In this document: piece by piece, positions 1 to 6,947 of the stretch | Numbering within the stretch: position 1 is the stretch's first letter | Layout: every line of letters starts with the position of its first letter | Assembly: GCA_024689605.1 (NCBI GenBank) | Contig: JAILDD010000248.1 | Location: 1-12,499, forward strand | Source of the DNA: Lachnospiraceae bacterium | Lineage (GTDB): Bacteria > Bacillota_A > Clostridia > Lachnospirales > Lachnospiraceae | Direction: 5' to 3' | DNA: 12,499 bases | Program-made: the position numbers and the translations under genes | The notes under the pieces: model-generated | The model's input: the letters and a program-made list of their open reading frames with translations, nothing else | Told to the model about the DNA's origin: nothing | Database searches by the model: none

Positions 1-1377
1 GCATCACAGACGATTCCTGCGTCTCAGTCCGATGCTGAAAATGTGGGCGTGACCAATCAGAATCCTGCAGATGGCGTAGGGGTAACTACACAGAATCCTA
101 ATGCCGGTGCAGGCGTTACGGTACAGAATCCCACTGACGGCATAGGAGCTACTGTAGCAGCCGGTCAGGGAGTGGGAACTACTGTTGCTGCAGGTTACAC
201 TCCGGCACAGGATAATGCCGGCCCCGGACCTAATGGCCCTGTGGCAGGCACACCGGAAAAGAAGAAGAAAAAGGGTGCCTTTGCACTGCTTCTGATACCG
301 GTTGCTCTTATTGCGGTAGTGGTTGTCATAGTTCTGGCTGTTGTGGGTATCATAGTTGTAAAGCCTGTCGTGCAATACAACAGTGCTGACAGCAAACTTG
401 CGGCAAAGGATTATGATGGTGCTATAGAGGGCTTTACTGCTCTTGAAGATTACAAGGATTCGGCCGAAAAGGTTAAGGAGGCTAAGTACCTTAAAGCCGA
501 AGATCTGGCAAAAAACGGTTCATATGATGAAGCTATTGCGCTTTATGAGGAACTTAAGAACTACAAGAAATCCTCAGACAAGCTGGATGAGGTAACATAT
601 GAAAAAGCCACGGAACTGATGGCTGACAAGGACTATGACGAAGCGGAAAAACTGTTCAAGTCTCTGGGAAATTATGATGATTCAAAACAGCAGCTGCAGG
701 AGATTTCATTTCTAAAGGCTGAAAAGCTTTATGCAGACGGAGATTTTGAAGGTGCATACAGTGCGTTTTCTGATCTGTATGATGCGGGATATCGTGCAGA
801 TGAAGCGGCGACCTATATGAGCCAGATGACGTATGATCTGGGATGTCAGTATCTCGACGAGGGAAATTACGAAGATGCTATTAACTGCTTTGAACAGTGT
901 GGAGATTCTGACAAAGTTAATGATGCTAAATGGGGTTATATCCAGGCTCATTATAATAACACGGATACAACAACTTATGAATATCTGACCGATCTGTATT
1001 ATGACGGTTACAGCGGAGCATCTACAGCTTACGATGAGCTGTATGCATGGAATCTGCAGATACTCGGATGGAATGATTCGGAGTATGATACTTCAAATTT
1101 CTACAGCTCAATGAGTGTTTCGGATGAGTGGGTTTGTCACATTGCACTTTCAGGCGGAGCACCCGGAGCGTACACATCCATATCCTGGTCTCTTACAATA
1201 AACGGTACTAATTATAACTATATGGGAACAATAGATGGACTGGACAACAGTGGTGATACCGGTTATGCAAGCGCATATTATACCGCAGGAACCGGAACCC
1301 CGGGCACCCTTGAATATGTATTCTACGATGAGAACGGCTATGAAATAGCATCCTCAACCGTTGAGCTGTACAAGTGA
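1..1377 (+). CDS. Single-pass membrane protein with threonine-motif repeats and extracellular TPR-like repeats; probable C-terminal part of a Ser/Thr kinase (5' truncated)
   Basis: The frame is open from the first base to the TGA at 1375-1377, so the GTG at 43 is an internal valine and the true start lies off the left edge. Order seen: a Ser/Gln/Pro linker; five 10-11 residue repeats (43 to about 200) each with a Thr at the fourth position, the last two reading IGATVAAG and VGTTVAAG; a KKKKK stop-transfer run; one membrane helix at about 274-366; TPR-like helical repeats containing DYDGAIEGF, SYDEAIALYEEL and DYDEAEKLFKSL (376 to about 960); and a Ser/Tyr/Gly-rich beta-type domain to the end. 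The linker begins SQTIPASQ, matching the repeat SQTIPNSQ in the linker of the next gene's kinase, and the basic-run-then-helix layout also matches. I therefore infer a kinase domain upstream, but none is visible here. The Lys-rich N-terminal side of the helix puts the TPR part outside. An FHA or other cytoplasmic domain upstream is the alternative. Confidence 0.8.
   Translation, partial: ASQTIPASQSDAENVGVTNQNPADGVGVTTQNPNAGAGVTVQNPTDGIGATVAAGQGVGTTVAAGYTPAQDNAGPGPNGPVAGTPEKKKKKGAFALLLIPVALIAVVVVIVLAVVGIIVVKPVVQYNSADSKLAAKDYDGAIEGFTALEDYKDSAEKVKEAKYLKAEDLAKNGSYDEAIALYEELKNYKKSSDKLDEVTYEKATELMADKDYDEAEKLFKSLGNYDDSKQQLQEISFLKAEKLYADGDFEGAYSAFSDLYDAGYRADEAATYMSQMTYDLGCQYLDEGNYEDAINCFEQCGDSDKVNDAKWGYIQAHYNNTDTTTYEYLTDLYYDGYSGASTAYDELYAWNLQILGWNDSEYDTSNFYSSMSVSDEWVCHIALSGGAPGAYTSISWSLTINGTNYNYMGTIDGLDNSGDTGYASAYYTAGTGTPGTLEYVFYDENGYEIASSTVELYK
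43..200 (+). repeat. Five tandem 30-33 base units encoding Thr-containing repeats
   Basis: Units start at 43, 76, 109, 142 and 172. The first three are 33 bases and encode VGVTNQNPADG, VGVTTQNPNAG and AGVTVQNPTDG. The fourth and fifth encode IGATVAAGQG and VGTTVAAGY. The phase G-x-T is kept while flanking residues vary, so the threonine appears to be the conserved element. The repeat lies just before the Lys-rich run and membrane helix, on the predicted cytoplasmic side. Confidence 0.75.
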
Positions 1378-1393
1378 TCCGGCGTCAATAGCG

Positions 1394-1422
1394 TTGATAA
1401 AAGACGGAAAATGTAGTATCAT
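1394..1422 (+). promoter_or_regulatory. Candidate sigma-A promoter for the kinase operon
   Basis: TTGATA at 1394-1399 (5/6 match to TTGACA) is followed after 17 bases by TATCAT at 1417-1422 (5/6 match to TATAAT). It lies in the 81-base gap between the truncated first gene and the kinase start, upstream of a strong Shine-Dalgarno site. A small inverted repeat, GTATC-ATTA-GATAC (1416-1429), overlaps the -10 and could be an operator, but five-base arms are weak evidence. If real, this promoter lets the island from the kinase onward be expressed separately from the first gene. Confidence 0.45.
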
Positions 1423-1442
1423 TAGATACCAATTGTTATACA

Positions 1443-1450
1443 GGGGGAGG
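1443..1450 (+). promoter_or_regulatory. Shine-Dalgarno site fixing the kinase start at 1459
   Basis: GGGGGAGG sits 8 bases before the ATG at 1459. An in-frame GTG at 1450 overlaps this site and so cannot be served by it. The ATG giving MSDKYPMALAPG is the better start. Confidence 0.8.
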
Positions 1451-1458
1451 TGAGTCTT

Positions 1459-3771
1459 ATGAGCGATAAGTATCCTATGGCGTTAGCCCCGGGTTCAGTT
1501 CTCGCAGGGCAGTATATCATAGATAAAGTGCTGGGCCAGGGCGGTTTCGGCATTACCTATGCTGCAACCGATCACAAGACAGGCAATAAAGTTGCAGTTA
1601 AAGAATTCTTCCCCGATACCATGGCTACCAGGCAGGGGACTACGGTTATCCCTTTTACCGGTGAGCGTGGAGACAGTTTTTCCTATGGTAAAGACCGCTT
1701 TCTTGATGAAGCTCAGACACTTGCCCAGTTTATTGGAAATGAAAATATAGTCCGTATCCATACTTACTTTGAGGAGAATGGTACTGCATATTTCGTAATG
1801 GACTATGTGGAAGGTACCAGCTTTGACGTCTATATCCGTGAGCATGGCGGCAAGCTTGACTGGGAAGAAACGGCTAAAATTCTTATACCTGTTATGGATG
1901 CCCTGGGTGCTGTACATTCCAAAGGCATCGTACATCGTGATGTTACCCCTGATAATATTTATATTACAAAGGATGGCAGTGTAAAGCTGCTGGATTTCGG
2001 CGCTGCCAGGTATTCTCTTGGTGATAAGAGCCGTTCTCTTGATGTGGTACTAAAGCATGGTTTTGCACCTAAGGAGCAGTATACAAGGCGCGGAAAACAG
2101 GGGCCTTTTACTGATATTTATGCTCTCGGCGCGACTTTTTATTTCGCACTTACCGGAAAAAGGCCGCCTGACAGCATTGACCGTATAGAGGATGATGAAC
2201 TGGTGCCTCCCAGCAGGCTGGGGGCTAAGATTACTTCGGCAGCTGAGGAAGCTATCCTCATGGCAATGAACATCAATCCCCAGGACCGTTTTCAGAGCAT
2301 GAAGGCATTTAAGACTGCCATGCTTATATCAAAGGAAGAGGCAGAAAAGGCACGTACGGAGATGCCGCAGATACGCCAGAGTGCTCCTGCAGCAGGAGTT
2401 GGTGCAACGGTTTCGATGGCTGCCGGATCCGGTATCACCAATCCACAGCCTTTACCGAATCCACAGGTTATAGCGCCTTCACAGACTATACCGAATTCGC
2501 AGGTTATAGCGCCTTCACAGACCATACCGAATTCGCAGGTTATAACACCTTCCCAGACTGCGCAGGATATGCGGACTGTAATGCCCTCCCAGGCTATGCC
2601 GGGTCAGCAGGCACAGAGCATTCCTAATGGGATGCCCCAGCAGAATCAGAATATGCAGAACGGCGGATATCCTCCCAATGGCGGTACAAATCCGGGACAG
2701 GGAGCAGCTATGCCGCCTAAAAAGAAGAAATCTGCACTTCCTATCGTGCTGGCACTGGTGGCTGTATTTTTCCTTTTGATCACCGGCGGTATCCTTGCCG
2801 CAGTTTTCGTAGTGATAGGAATAAGCGGGAAGTCCGGCGATGATGACAATAACAACACACGTGCCGAAAATAATATCGATGATGACGACGATGATGACGA
2901 TGACAGCGATTCGGGACACGGTTCGCTGATCGACGATAATGACGATGACGACGATGATGACCGGGATCCTTCAGAAAGCAATCCCGGAGGAAATGTTCCC
3001 GGCGGAAATATAGAGTTTGATCCTGATATTGATATTCATCTTGGTGATAATGGGGATGATGATGAACCGGAGCTGGCAAAGCTGAAGTATACAGTTTACA
3101 GCGGAAATTACGGTACCGGACTTGCAGGGGCTACGGTGCTTCTGGAGGATAAGGACGGTTTCCTTATCGATAAGGATGTTACGGACAGCAACGGCAAGGT
3201 GGAATTTGAAGCTGAGCCCGGGGAATATGTGCTGACTGTAAATGCTGACGGATATTTTGAGCGGACAGAGTCCTGGAATCTTACATCATCAGGCCTTGAT
3301 CTTGTAGCGGCTATGGTTCCCGAGGTTTCAGGAGATGATTTTATTGTAATCGTCGAATGGGAAGGAAACCGAGACCTGGATCTGTGCGGATATAATGAAG
3401 AGACCGGAGTACCTACCAATTACTGGAATCCGACGGACAGCGGTGATAAGGGATCAGGTGTGCATCTTGGTGACCATGGCGGTGATATGCGTTATGAGAT
3501 GATTTATTTTCATGACTACAGCTATGAAGTCCAGAGGGATATAATAGTCTTCGACCGTACATCCATGGATAATGGCAGCAGGACATCGCCTATGGAATCC
3601 GAGGGCGTATGGGTGGCTATATATACTGCAGACGGTCTGGTTGACAGCTGCTGGGCGGACTCCAGCCATAATGAGCTTGGTTGGGTTCCCATGCTCATAG
3701 ACGGCGGCGTGATCTATGATGCAGACCCGCCTTATATTTCAGATCCGGAAGAATTTGACTGGCTGTATTGA
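1459..3771 (+). CDS. Transmembrane eukaryotic-type Ser/Thr protein kinase with extracellular Ig-like and DUF2135-like domains
   Basis: 770 residues. The N-terminal kinase domain (about 15-290) has a Gly loop GQGGFGITY (26-34), VAVK with Lys48, HRDVTPDN with Asp161 and Asn166, DFG at 179-181, APKEQY in place of APE, and DIYALG. It should transfer phosphate from ATP to Ser/Thr in the cytoplasm. The Lys usual two residues after Asp161 is Thr163; related clostridial FGITY kinases often have Ser there, so activity is still expected. A Ser/Gln/Pro linker follows with GVGATVSMAAG and a 12-residue repeat, then KKKK, one membrane helix (about 425-456), a highly acidic Asp-rich stalk (about 461-503), a carboxypeptidase-regulatory/Ig-like domain (about 541-622), and a C-terminal domain (from about 626) with WEGNRDLDLCG and YWNP that recalls YfaP/DUF2135. 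No PASTA repeats are present, so this is not a standard PrkC/StkP. The ligand is unknown. The domain call for the C-terminus is by pattern memory only. Confidence 0.93.
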   Translation: MSDKYPMALAPGSVLAGQYIIDKVLGQGGFGITYAATDHKTGNKVAVKEFFPDTMATRQGTTVIPFTGERGDSFSYGKDRFLDEAQTLAQFIGNENIVRIHTYFEENGTAYFVMDYVEGTSFDVYIREHGGKLDWEETAKILIPVMDALGAVHSKGIVHRDVTPDNIYITKDGSVKLLDFGAARYSLGDKSRSLDVVLKHGFAPKEQYTRRGKQGPFTDIYALGATFYFALTGKRPPDSIDRIEDDELVPPSRLGAKITSAAEEAILMAMNINPQDRFQSMKAFKTAMLISKEEAEKARTEMPQIRQSAPAAGVGATVSMAAGSGITNPQPLPNPQVIAPSQTIPNSQVIAPSQTIPNSQVITPSQTAQDMRTVMPSQAMPGQQAQSIPNGMPQQNQNMQNGGYPPNGGTNPGQGAAMPPKKKKSALPIVLALVAVFFLLITGGILAAVFVVIGISGKSGDDDNNNTRAENNIDDDDDDDDDSDSGHGSLIDDNDDDDDDDRDPSESNPGGNVPGGNIEFDPDIDIHLGDNGDDDEPELAKLKYTVYSGNYGTGLAGATVLLEDKDGFLIDKDVTDSNGKVEFEAEPGEYVLTVNADGYFERTESWNLTSSGLDLVAAMVPEVSGDDFIVIVEWEGNRDLDLCGYNEETGVPTNYWNPTDSGDKGSGVHLGDHGGDMRYEMIYFHDYSYEVQRDIIVFDRTSMDNGSRTSPMESEGVWVAIYTADGLVDSCWADSSHNELGWVPMLIDGGVIYDADPPYISDPEEFDWLY
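2464..2571 (+). repeat. Three 36-base tandem repeats in the kinase linker
   Basis: The string CAGGTTA recurs at 2464, 2500 and 2536, an exact 36-base period. It encodes the 12-residue unit QVIAPSQTIPNS, with the third copy diverging. The in-frame period and Pro/Ser/Gln content mark a flexible juxtamembrane linker in the cytoplasm. Copy number could vary between strains. Confidence 0.85.
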
Positions 3772-3821
3772 TTTTGATTCAGATATAAGTATCAGTAATC
3801 TATATTTCAAGGAGGAGAGTT

Positions 3822-4595
3822 ATGGCAGTTATCGAATGTGCAAACGGACATCTTTATGACACGGACCAGTATGGTTCCTGCCCGTATTGTGGCGGAAGCA
3901 TAAACCGTGTCGAGTTTGGCGGCGGCGGAGCTGACAGCTATGGGGCTACAGTGGCACCCGGTTTCGGCTCGACAGTGGCACCCGGCTATGGTGGAGGCGG
4001 ATATGCAGCCCCTGCGGGTGGCTATGGCGGAAGTTCTGAGATAGGCAAGACAGTGGGCGCCGGCATGACACCTTCCAGTCCTTCTCCTTCCGGCGGATAC
4101 GGAATGGATGAGGTAGGTGCAACGGTTGCTCCTTCCAGCTATGCCAAGAAAAAAGAAGCCGAAGCAGAGGAGGATGACAGCAAAAAGGATACCGGCAAGA
4201 CTGTTGCGGTTATGAGCAGGAGCATGTCATCTGAACCGGTTGTAGGCTGGCTTGTCTGCATAGAGGGCGTGAACAAGGGTAAGGACTTCAGGCTTTATGC
4301 AAAGAATAATACAATAGGCCGTTCCGACAAGATGGATGTCTGCATAAAGGGCGATAATACCATATCCCGTGATAACCATGCAAGGCTTGCTTATGATGAA
4401 AAGCACAACAAATATCACCTGATCCCGGCAGAGAGCACAAACAGCATATATGTAAACGAAGAGCCTATATATGTGCCGACAATAATTGAGACCGGCGACA
4501 TCATAGAGCTTGGTGAGAGCAAATTCATATTCACTGCATTCTGCAGCGATATGTTTACATGGCGTAATGGTCTTGCTTCGAAGGGAGACAATTAA
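3822..4595 (+). CDS. Soluble zinc-ribbon FHA-domain protein with five threonine motifs
   Basis: 257 residues, starting after GGAGGAG at 3811. Residues 6-23 form a probable zinc ribbon (Cys6, His10, Cys20, Cys23, spaced C-x3-H-x9-C-x2-C). A Gly/Tyr/Ser/Pro-rich linker (33-135) holds five T-V motifs with Thr at 43, 51, 77, 101 and 127, for example YGATVAPG, FGSTVAPG and IGKTVGAG. The FHA domain (about 142-250) has the phosphothreonine-binding signs Gly166-Arg167 and Ser182-Arg183. The usual SxxH is SRDNH (Ser182, His186), one residue longer, and the NG of the third loop reads TNS. No signal peptide or helix is present, so it should be cytoplasmic. With both candidate phosphosites and a reader domain, it is the likely hub of the system and might close on itself when phosphorylated, as GarA/OdhI do; that is inference. 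Its stop codon overlaps the PP2C start. Confidence 0.9.
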   Translation: MAVIECANGHLYDTDQYGSCPYCGGSINRVEFGGGGADSYGATVAPGFGSTVAPGYGGGGYAAPAGGYGGSSEIGKTVGAGMTPSSPSPSGGYGMDEVGATVAPSSYAKKKEAEAEEDDSKKDTGKTVAVMSRSMSSEPVVGWLVCIEGVNKGKDFRLYAKNNTIGRSDKMDVCIKGDNTISRDNHARLAYDEKHNKYHLIPAESTNSIYVNEEPIYVPTIIETGDIIELGESKFIFTAFCSDMFTWRNGLASKGDN

Positions 4596-5359
4596 TGGAG
4601 CGTCATTTAGGTTACAGGCTTGCAAATATGCAGGGCGTAGGTGCCAGGTCAAGGCAGGAGGATTCCTTTACTACAGCCAATGCTTTCGATGTGATGAAGC
4701 TTAAGGAAGAAGGGCTTCTGTTTGCGGTTTTCGACGGCATGGGCGGAATGAAGGACGGCAAGCTTGCCAGTGAGACTGCTGTTCAGAGCATGAGGGCATC
4801 CTTTGCCGCAATGGACAGAAACGCAGACCTTGCACCTCAGCTTAAAAATGCGGTTTTTGCTGCATCGGAGGCTGTGGAGGAAGTGATCGGCGGTGATGGC
4901 GGTTCCACGGCAATCGTATGTATCGTATACGAAGAAAAGCTGTATTTTGCCAGTGTGGGAGACAGCTTCTTATTCTTAAAGCGCGGAGACGGGCTTTACA
5001 GGCTTAATCAGGAACACAATGTATTTCACGATGAGTATCTGTCTGCAATACGCTGCGGCAACCTCGACGGCAAGGCCTGCCGTGAAGTGGATGAAGCTAC
5101 GGCACTGACACAGTTTCTCGGAAAAGTCGGTATGGACGATGTGGATTCATGCGTGCGTCCCCTGCCGCTTAAGGAAGGCGATGTACTGCTTGCCTGCTCG
5201 GACGGCGTAGGCGGCGTGCTTGATGAGGATGAGATCAAGACAGCTCTTTCCTTCAAGTCAGAACGTGCAATGTGCCAGCAGTTAGAGCAGAGACTTGTGA
5301 TACATGCAAGACAGTTTCAGGATAATTACACTGCACTTGTAGTAAAGTGCGTGTATTAA
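4595..5359 (+). CDS. PP2C-family Ser/Thr protein phosphatase (first copy)
   Basis: 254 residues. The start ATG shares one base with the stop of the FHA gene (TAATG), with GGGAG at 4583-4587 as Shine-Dalgarno, so translation is coupled. All metal-binding motifs of the PPM/PP2C family are seen: RQED with Asp23, DGMGG with Asp47, GDS in the central strand, SDGVGG with Asp203, and DN at 243-244. It should remove phosphate from Ser/Thr using two Mn/Mg ions in the cytoplasm. No membrane segment or signal peptide is present. The region between GDS and SDG, containing AIRCGN, is unlike the second PP2C, where TEDHS and RTLG are found. The two phosphatases are therefore divergent and not a recent duplication, which suggests different substrates. 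The FHA partner probably delivers or defines the target. Confidence 0.93.
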   Translation: MERHLGYRLANMQGVGARSRQEDSFTTANAFDVMKLKEEGLLFAVFDGMGGMKDGKLASETAVQSMRASFAAMDRNADLAPQLKNAVFAASEAVEEVIGGDGGSTAIVCIVYEEKLYFASVGDSFLFLKRGDGLYRLNQEHNVFHDEYLSAIRCGNLDGKACREVDEATALTQFLGKVGMDDVDSCVRPLPLKEGDVLLACSDGVGGVLDEDEIKTALSFKSERAMCQQLEQRLVIHARQFQDNYTALVVKCVY

Positions 5360-5393
5360 ATAAAAACAAAAAAGGAGCAGGAGGGAAGATTTT

Positions 5394-6947
5394 ATGAAGA
5401 GAAGACAGCTATCCCGGTTTTTCGGTATGTTCGCAGCACTTGTTCTGGTGCTGATGAGCATTTCCATACCGAAGATCGAGGCAAGGGCAGATGTAAACGA
5501 TGTCAGGAACGGTGTAGTTCCGGTGGTGTTCTATCTGAAGAATGCCGCATTCTACATAACTGACGGATGGGATTACCAGTGGATAGAGGATCTGGGTGAT
5601 ATCCCTTATTCCAACGGAAGTGGTTTCTTTATAGGTGAGAACGGAGAGGATCCCTCCTATATCGTAACGAACTATCACGTTGTCCAGGAATATGTAGAAT
5701 ACGCAGGCGAGGGCGGCGGATATTATCTCTGGACAGGTATGGAGTATCAGGGATACGACGTAGTTCTTTATTCGGAAAGTACTGAGCTGAGAGTATATTA
5801 CAGCGACAAGGATTATGATGTAGCATATGTAGACTGCTACGGTGCTGTTGAAAAGGTTGACCTTGCAGTGCTCCGTCTCCGTGACGCTACTGACAAGAGA
5901 GTGCCTCTTCCCATCATGGAGCCCGATGATTCAATGGTAGGAACTGATGTATGGAGTGCAGGTTTCCCCGGCAACTCAGATAATGATTTCACAAGTGCCA
6001 GCCACTTTGATATCCGTGACTGTACAGTACATAAGGGATCATTAAACAAGATAGTTGTTAATGAAGGTGTTGGTGTAGAGCGTCTCAATATCGATGCTAC
6101 CATCCAGCATGGTAATTCCGGCGGACCACTTGTTACCGAAGACGGTTATGTTATTGGTGTAAATACAAACGTTGAGTCCAATATGCCTTACGCTGATCAG
6201 ATAGAAGTAGATTACTATGCTATCAGCGGTACTGAACTGACACGTTTTCTTGACAAGAATAATATTCCTTACTCAACAACATCTGGTGGCAGCAGCAGTG
6301 ATGACGGCCCCGGTTTAAGTGAAGGCGGCGACGAAGGGGATGAGGGCGGAAATATAACTCTTCCCGATGATGGTGATGATGACAGGGATCAGGATAAAGG
6401 CGGCGTTCCTGTTTGGGTATGGATCGTTATCGGCGTAGTTGTAGTTCTGGCAGTTGTACTTATCATCGTAATAATAATCGTTGTATTTGTAGCTAAGGGC
6501 AAGAAGGACAAGAAGGAAATGCAGCAGATGCAGCAGCAGAACCAGCAGCAGATGCAGCAGATGCAGGCCCAGAACCAGGCTCAGATGGCTCAGATGCAGC
6601 AACAGGTTGCACAGTCACAGCAGAAGAAGGCAATGATCCGTCCTATGGATACACAGCATGGCGGAAAGAGCTATCCTGTAGGTGCAGCTCCTATCATGAT
6701 CGGACGTGATCCTTCAAGCTGCGCTATCGTATACAAGGAAGGAACTGTTGGTGTCAGCGGACGTCACTGCACAGTTTCATTCGATGCAGCAACAAATGAC
6801 TTTGTTATCACTGACCTTCGTTCCACATACGGAACTATCCTTATGAATGGAACAAAGCTTGCACCTAATGCACCTTATCGTCTGCACTCCGGTGACAGCT
6901 TCTGTGTTGGTGACAAGGCAAATGTAGTAAAGGTTGAACTTGTATAA
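5394..6947 (+). CDS. Secreted-domain trypsin/HtrA-like serine protease with membrane helix and cytoplasmic FHA domain
   Basis: 517 residues; Shine-Dalgarno GGAGGG at 5380-5385. A signal peptide (1-32, cleavage after ARA) is followed by a trypsin-like domain with an intact triad: His95 in TNYHVV, Asp156 in VDLAVL and Ser242 in GNSGGP. An acidic Gly/Asp-rich stalk (about 305-337) leads to one membrane helix (about 341-367) and a Lys-rich stop-transfer run. A Gln/Met-rich probable coiled coil (about 378-410) then leads to a C-terminal FHA domain (about 420-517) with Gly437-Arg438 and SGRH (Ser455, His458). Protease outside and FHA inside means cytoplasmic phosphothreonine proteins could control or be reached by an exterior protease. 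There is no PDZ domain, unlike classic HtrA/DegP. It has no T-V-A motif of its own, so it looks like a reader rather than a substrate. The substrate is unknown. Confidence 0.93.
   Translation: MKRRQLSRFFGMFAALVLVLMSISIPKIEARADVNDVRNGVVPVVFYLKNAAFYITDGWDYQWIEDLGDIPYSNGSGFFIGENGEDPSYIVTNYHVVQEYVEYAGEGGGYYLWTGMEYQGYDVVLYSESTELRVYYSDKDYDVAYVDCYGAVEKVDLAVLRLRDATDKRVPLPIMEPDDSMVGTDVWSAGFPGNSDNDFTSASHFDIRDCTVHKGSLNKIVVNEGVGVERLNIDATIQHGNSGGPLVTEDGYVIGVNTNVESNMPYADQIEVDYYAISGTELTRFLDKNNIPYSTTSGGSSSDDGPGLSEGGDEGDEGGNITLPDDGDDDRDQDKGGVPVWVWIVIGVVVVLAVVLIIVIIIVVFVAKGKKDKKEMQQMQQQNQQQMQQMQAQNQAQMAQMQQQVAQSQQKKAMIRPMDTQHGGKSYPVGAAPIMIGRDPSSCAIVYKEGTVGVSGRHCTVSFDAATNDFVITDLRSTYGTILMNGTKLAPNAPYRLHSGDSFCVGDKANVVKVELV

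Noticed and set aside
1450..1458. GTG at 1450 as the kinase start
   Set aside because: It overlaps the Shine-Dalgarno GGAGG, which is correctly spaced only for the ATG at 1459.
2464..2571. CRISPR-like 36-base direct repeats
   Set aside because: The units are contiguous with no spacers, in frame within a coding linker, and no cas gene is nearby.
2646..3079. Minus-strand Ser-rich and Arg/His-rich open frames opposite the kinase
   Set aside because: They are shadows of the Asp-codon runs (GAT/GAC) on the plus strand and have no family features. The same holds for 8972-9280.
3782..3793. GATATAAGTATC palindrome before the zinc-ribbon FHA gene as an operator matching GTATC-ATTA-GATAC at 1416-1429
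   Set aside because: The arms are four to five bases, in AT-rich text, and in opposite order at the two sites, so chance is the simpler explanation.
3774..3801. Promoter TTGATT-16-TAATCT before the zinc-ribbon FHA gene
   Set aside because: The -10 match is poor, and the gene sits 50 bases behind the kinase in an operon-like array.
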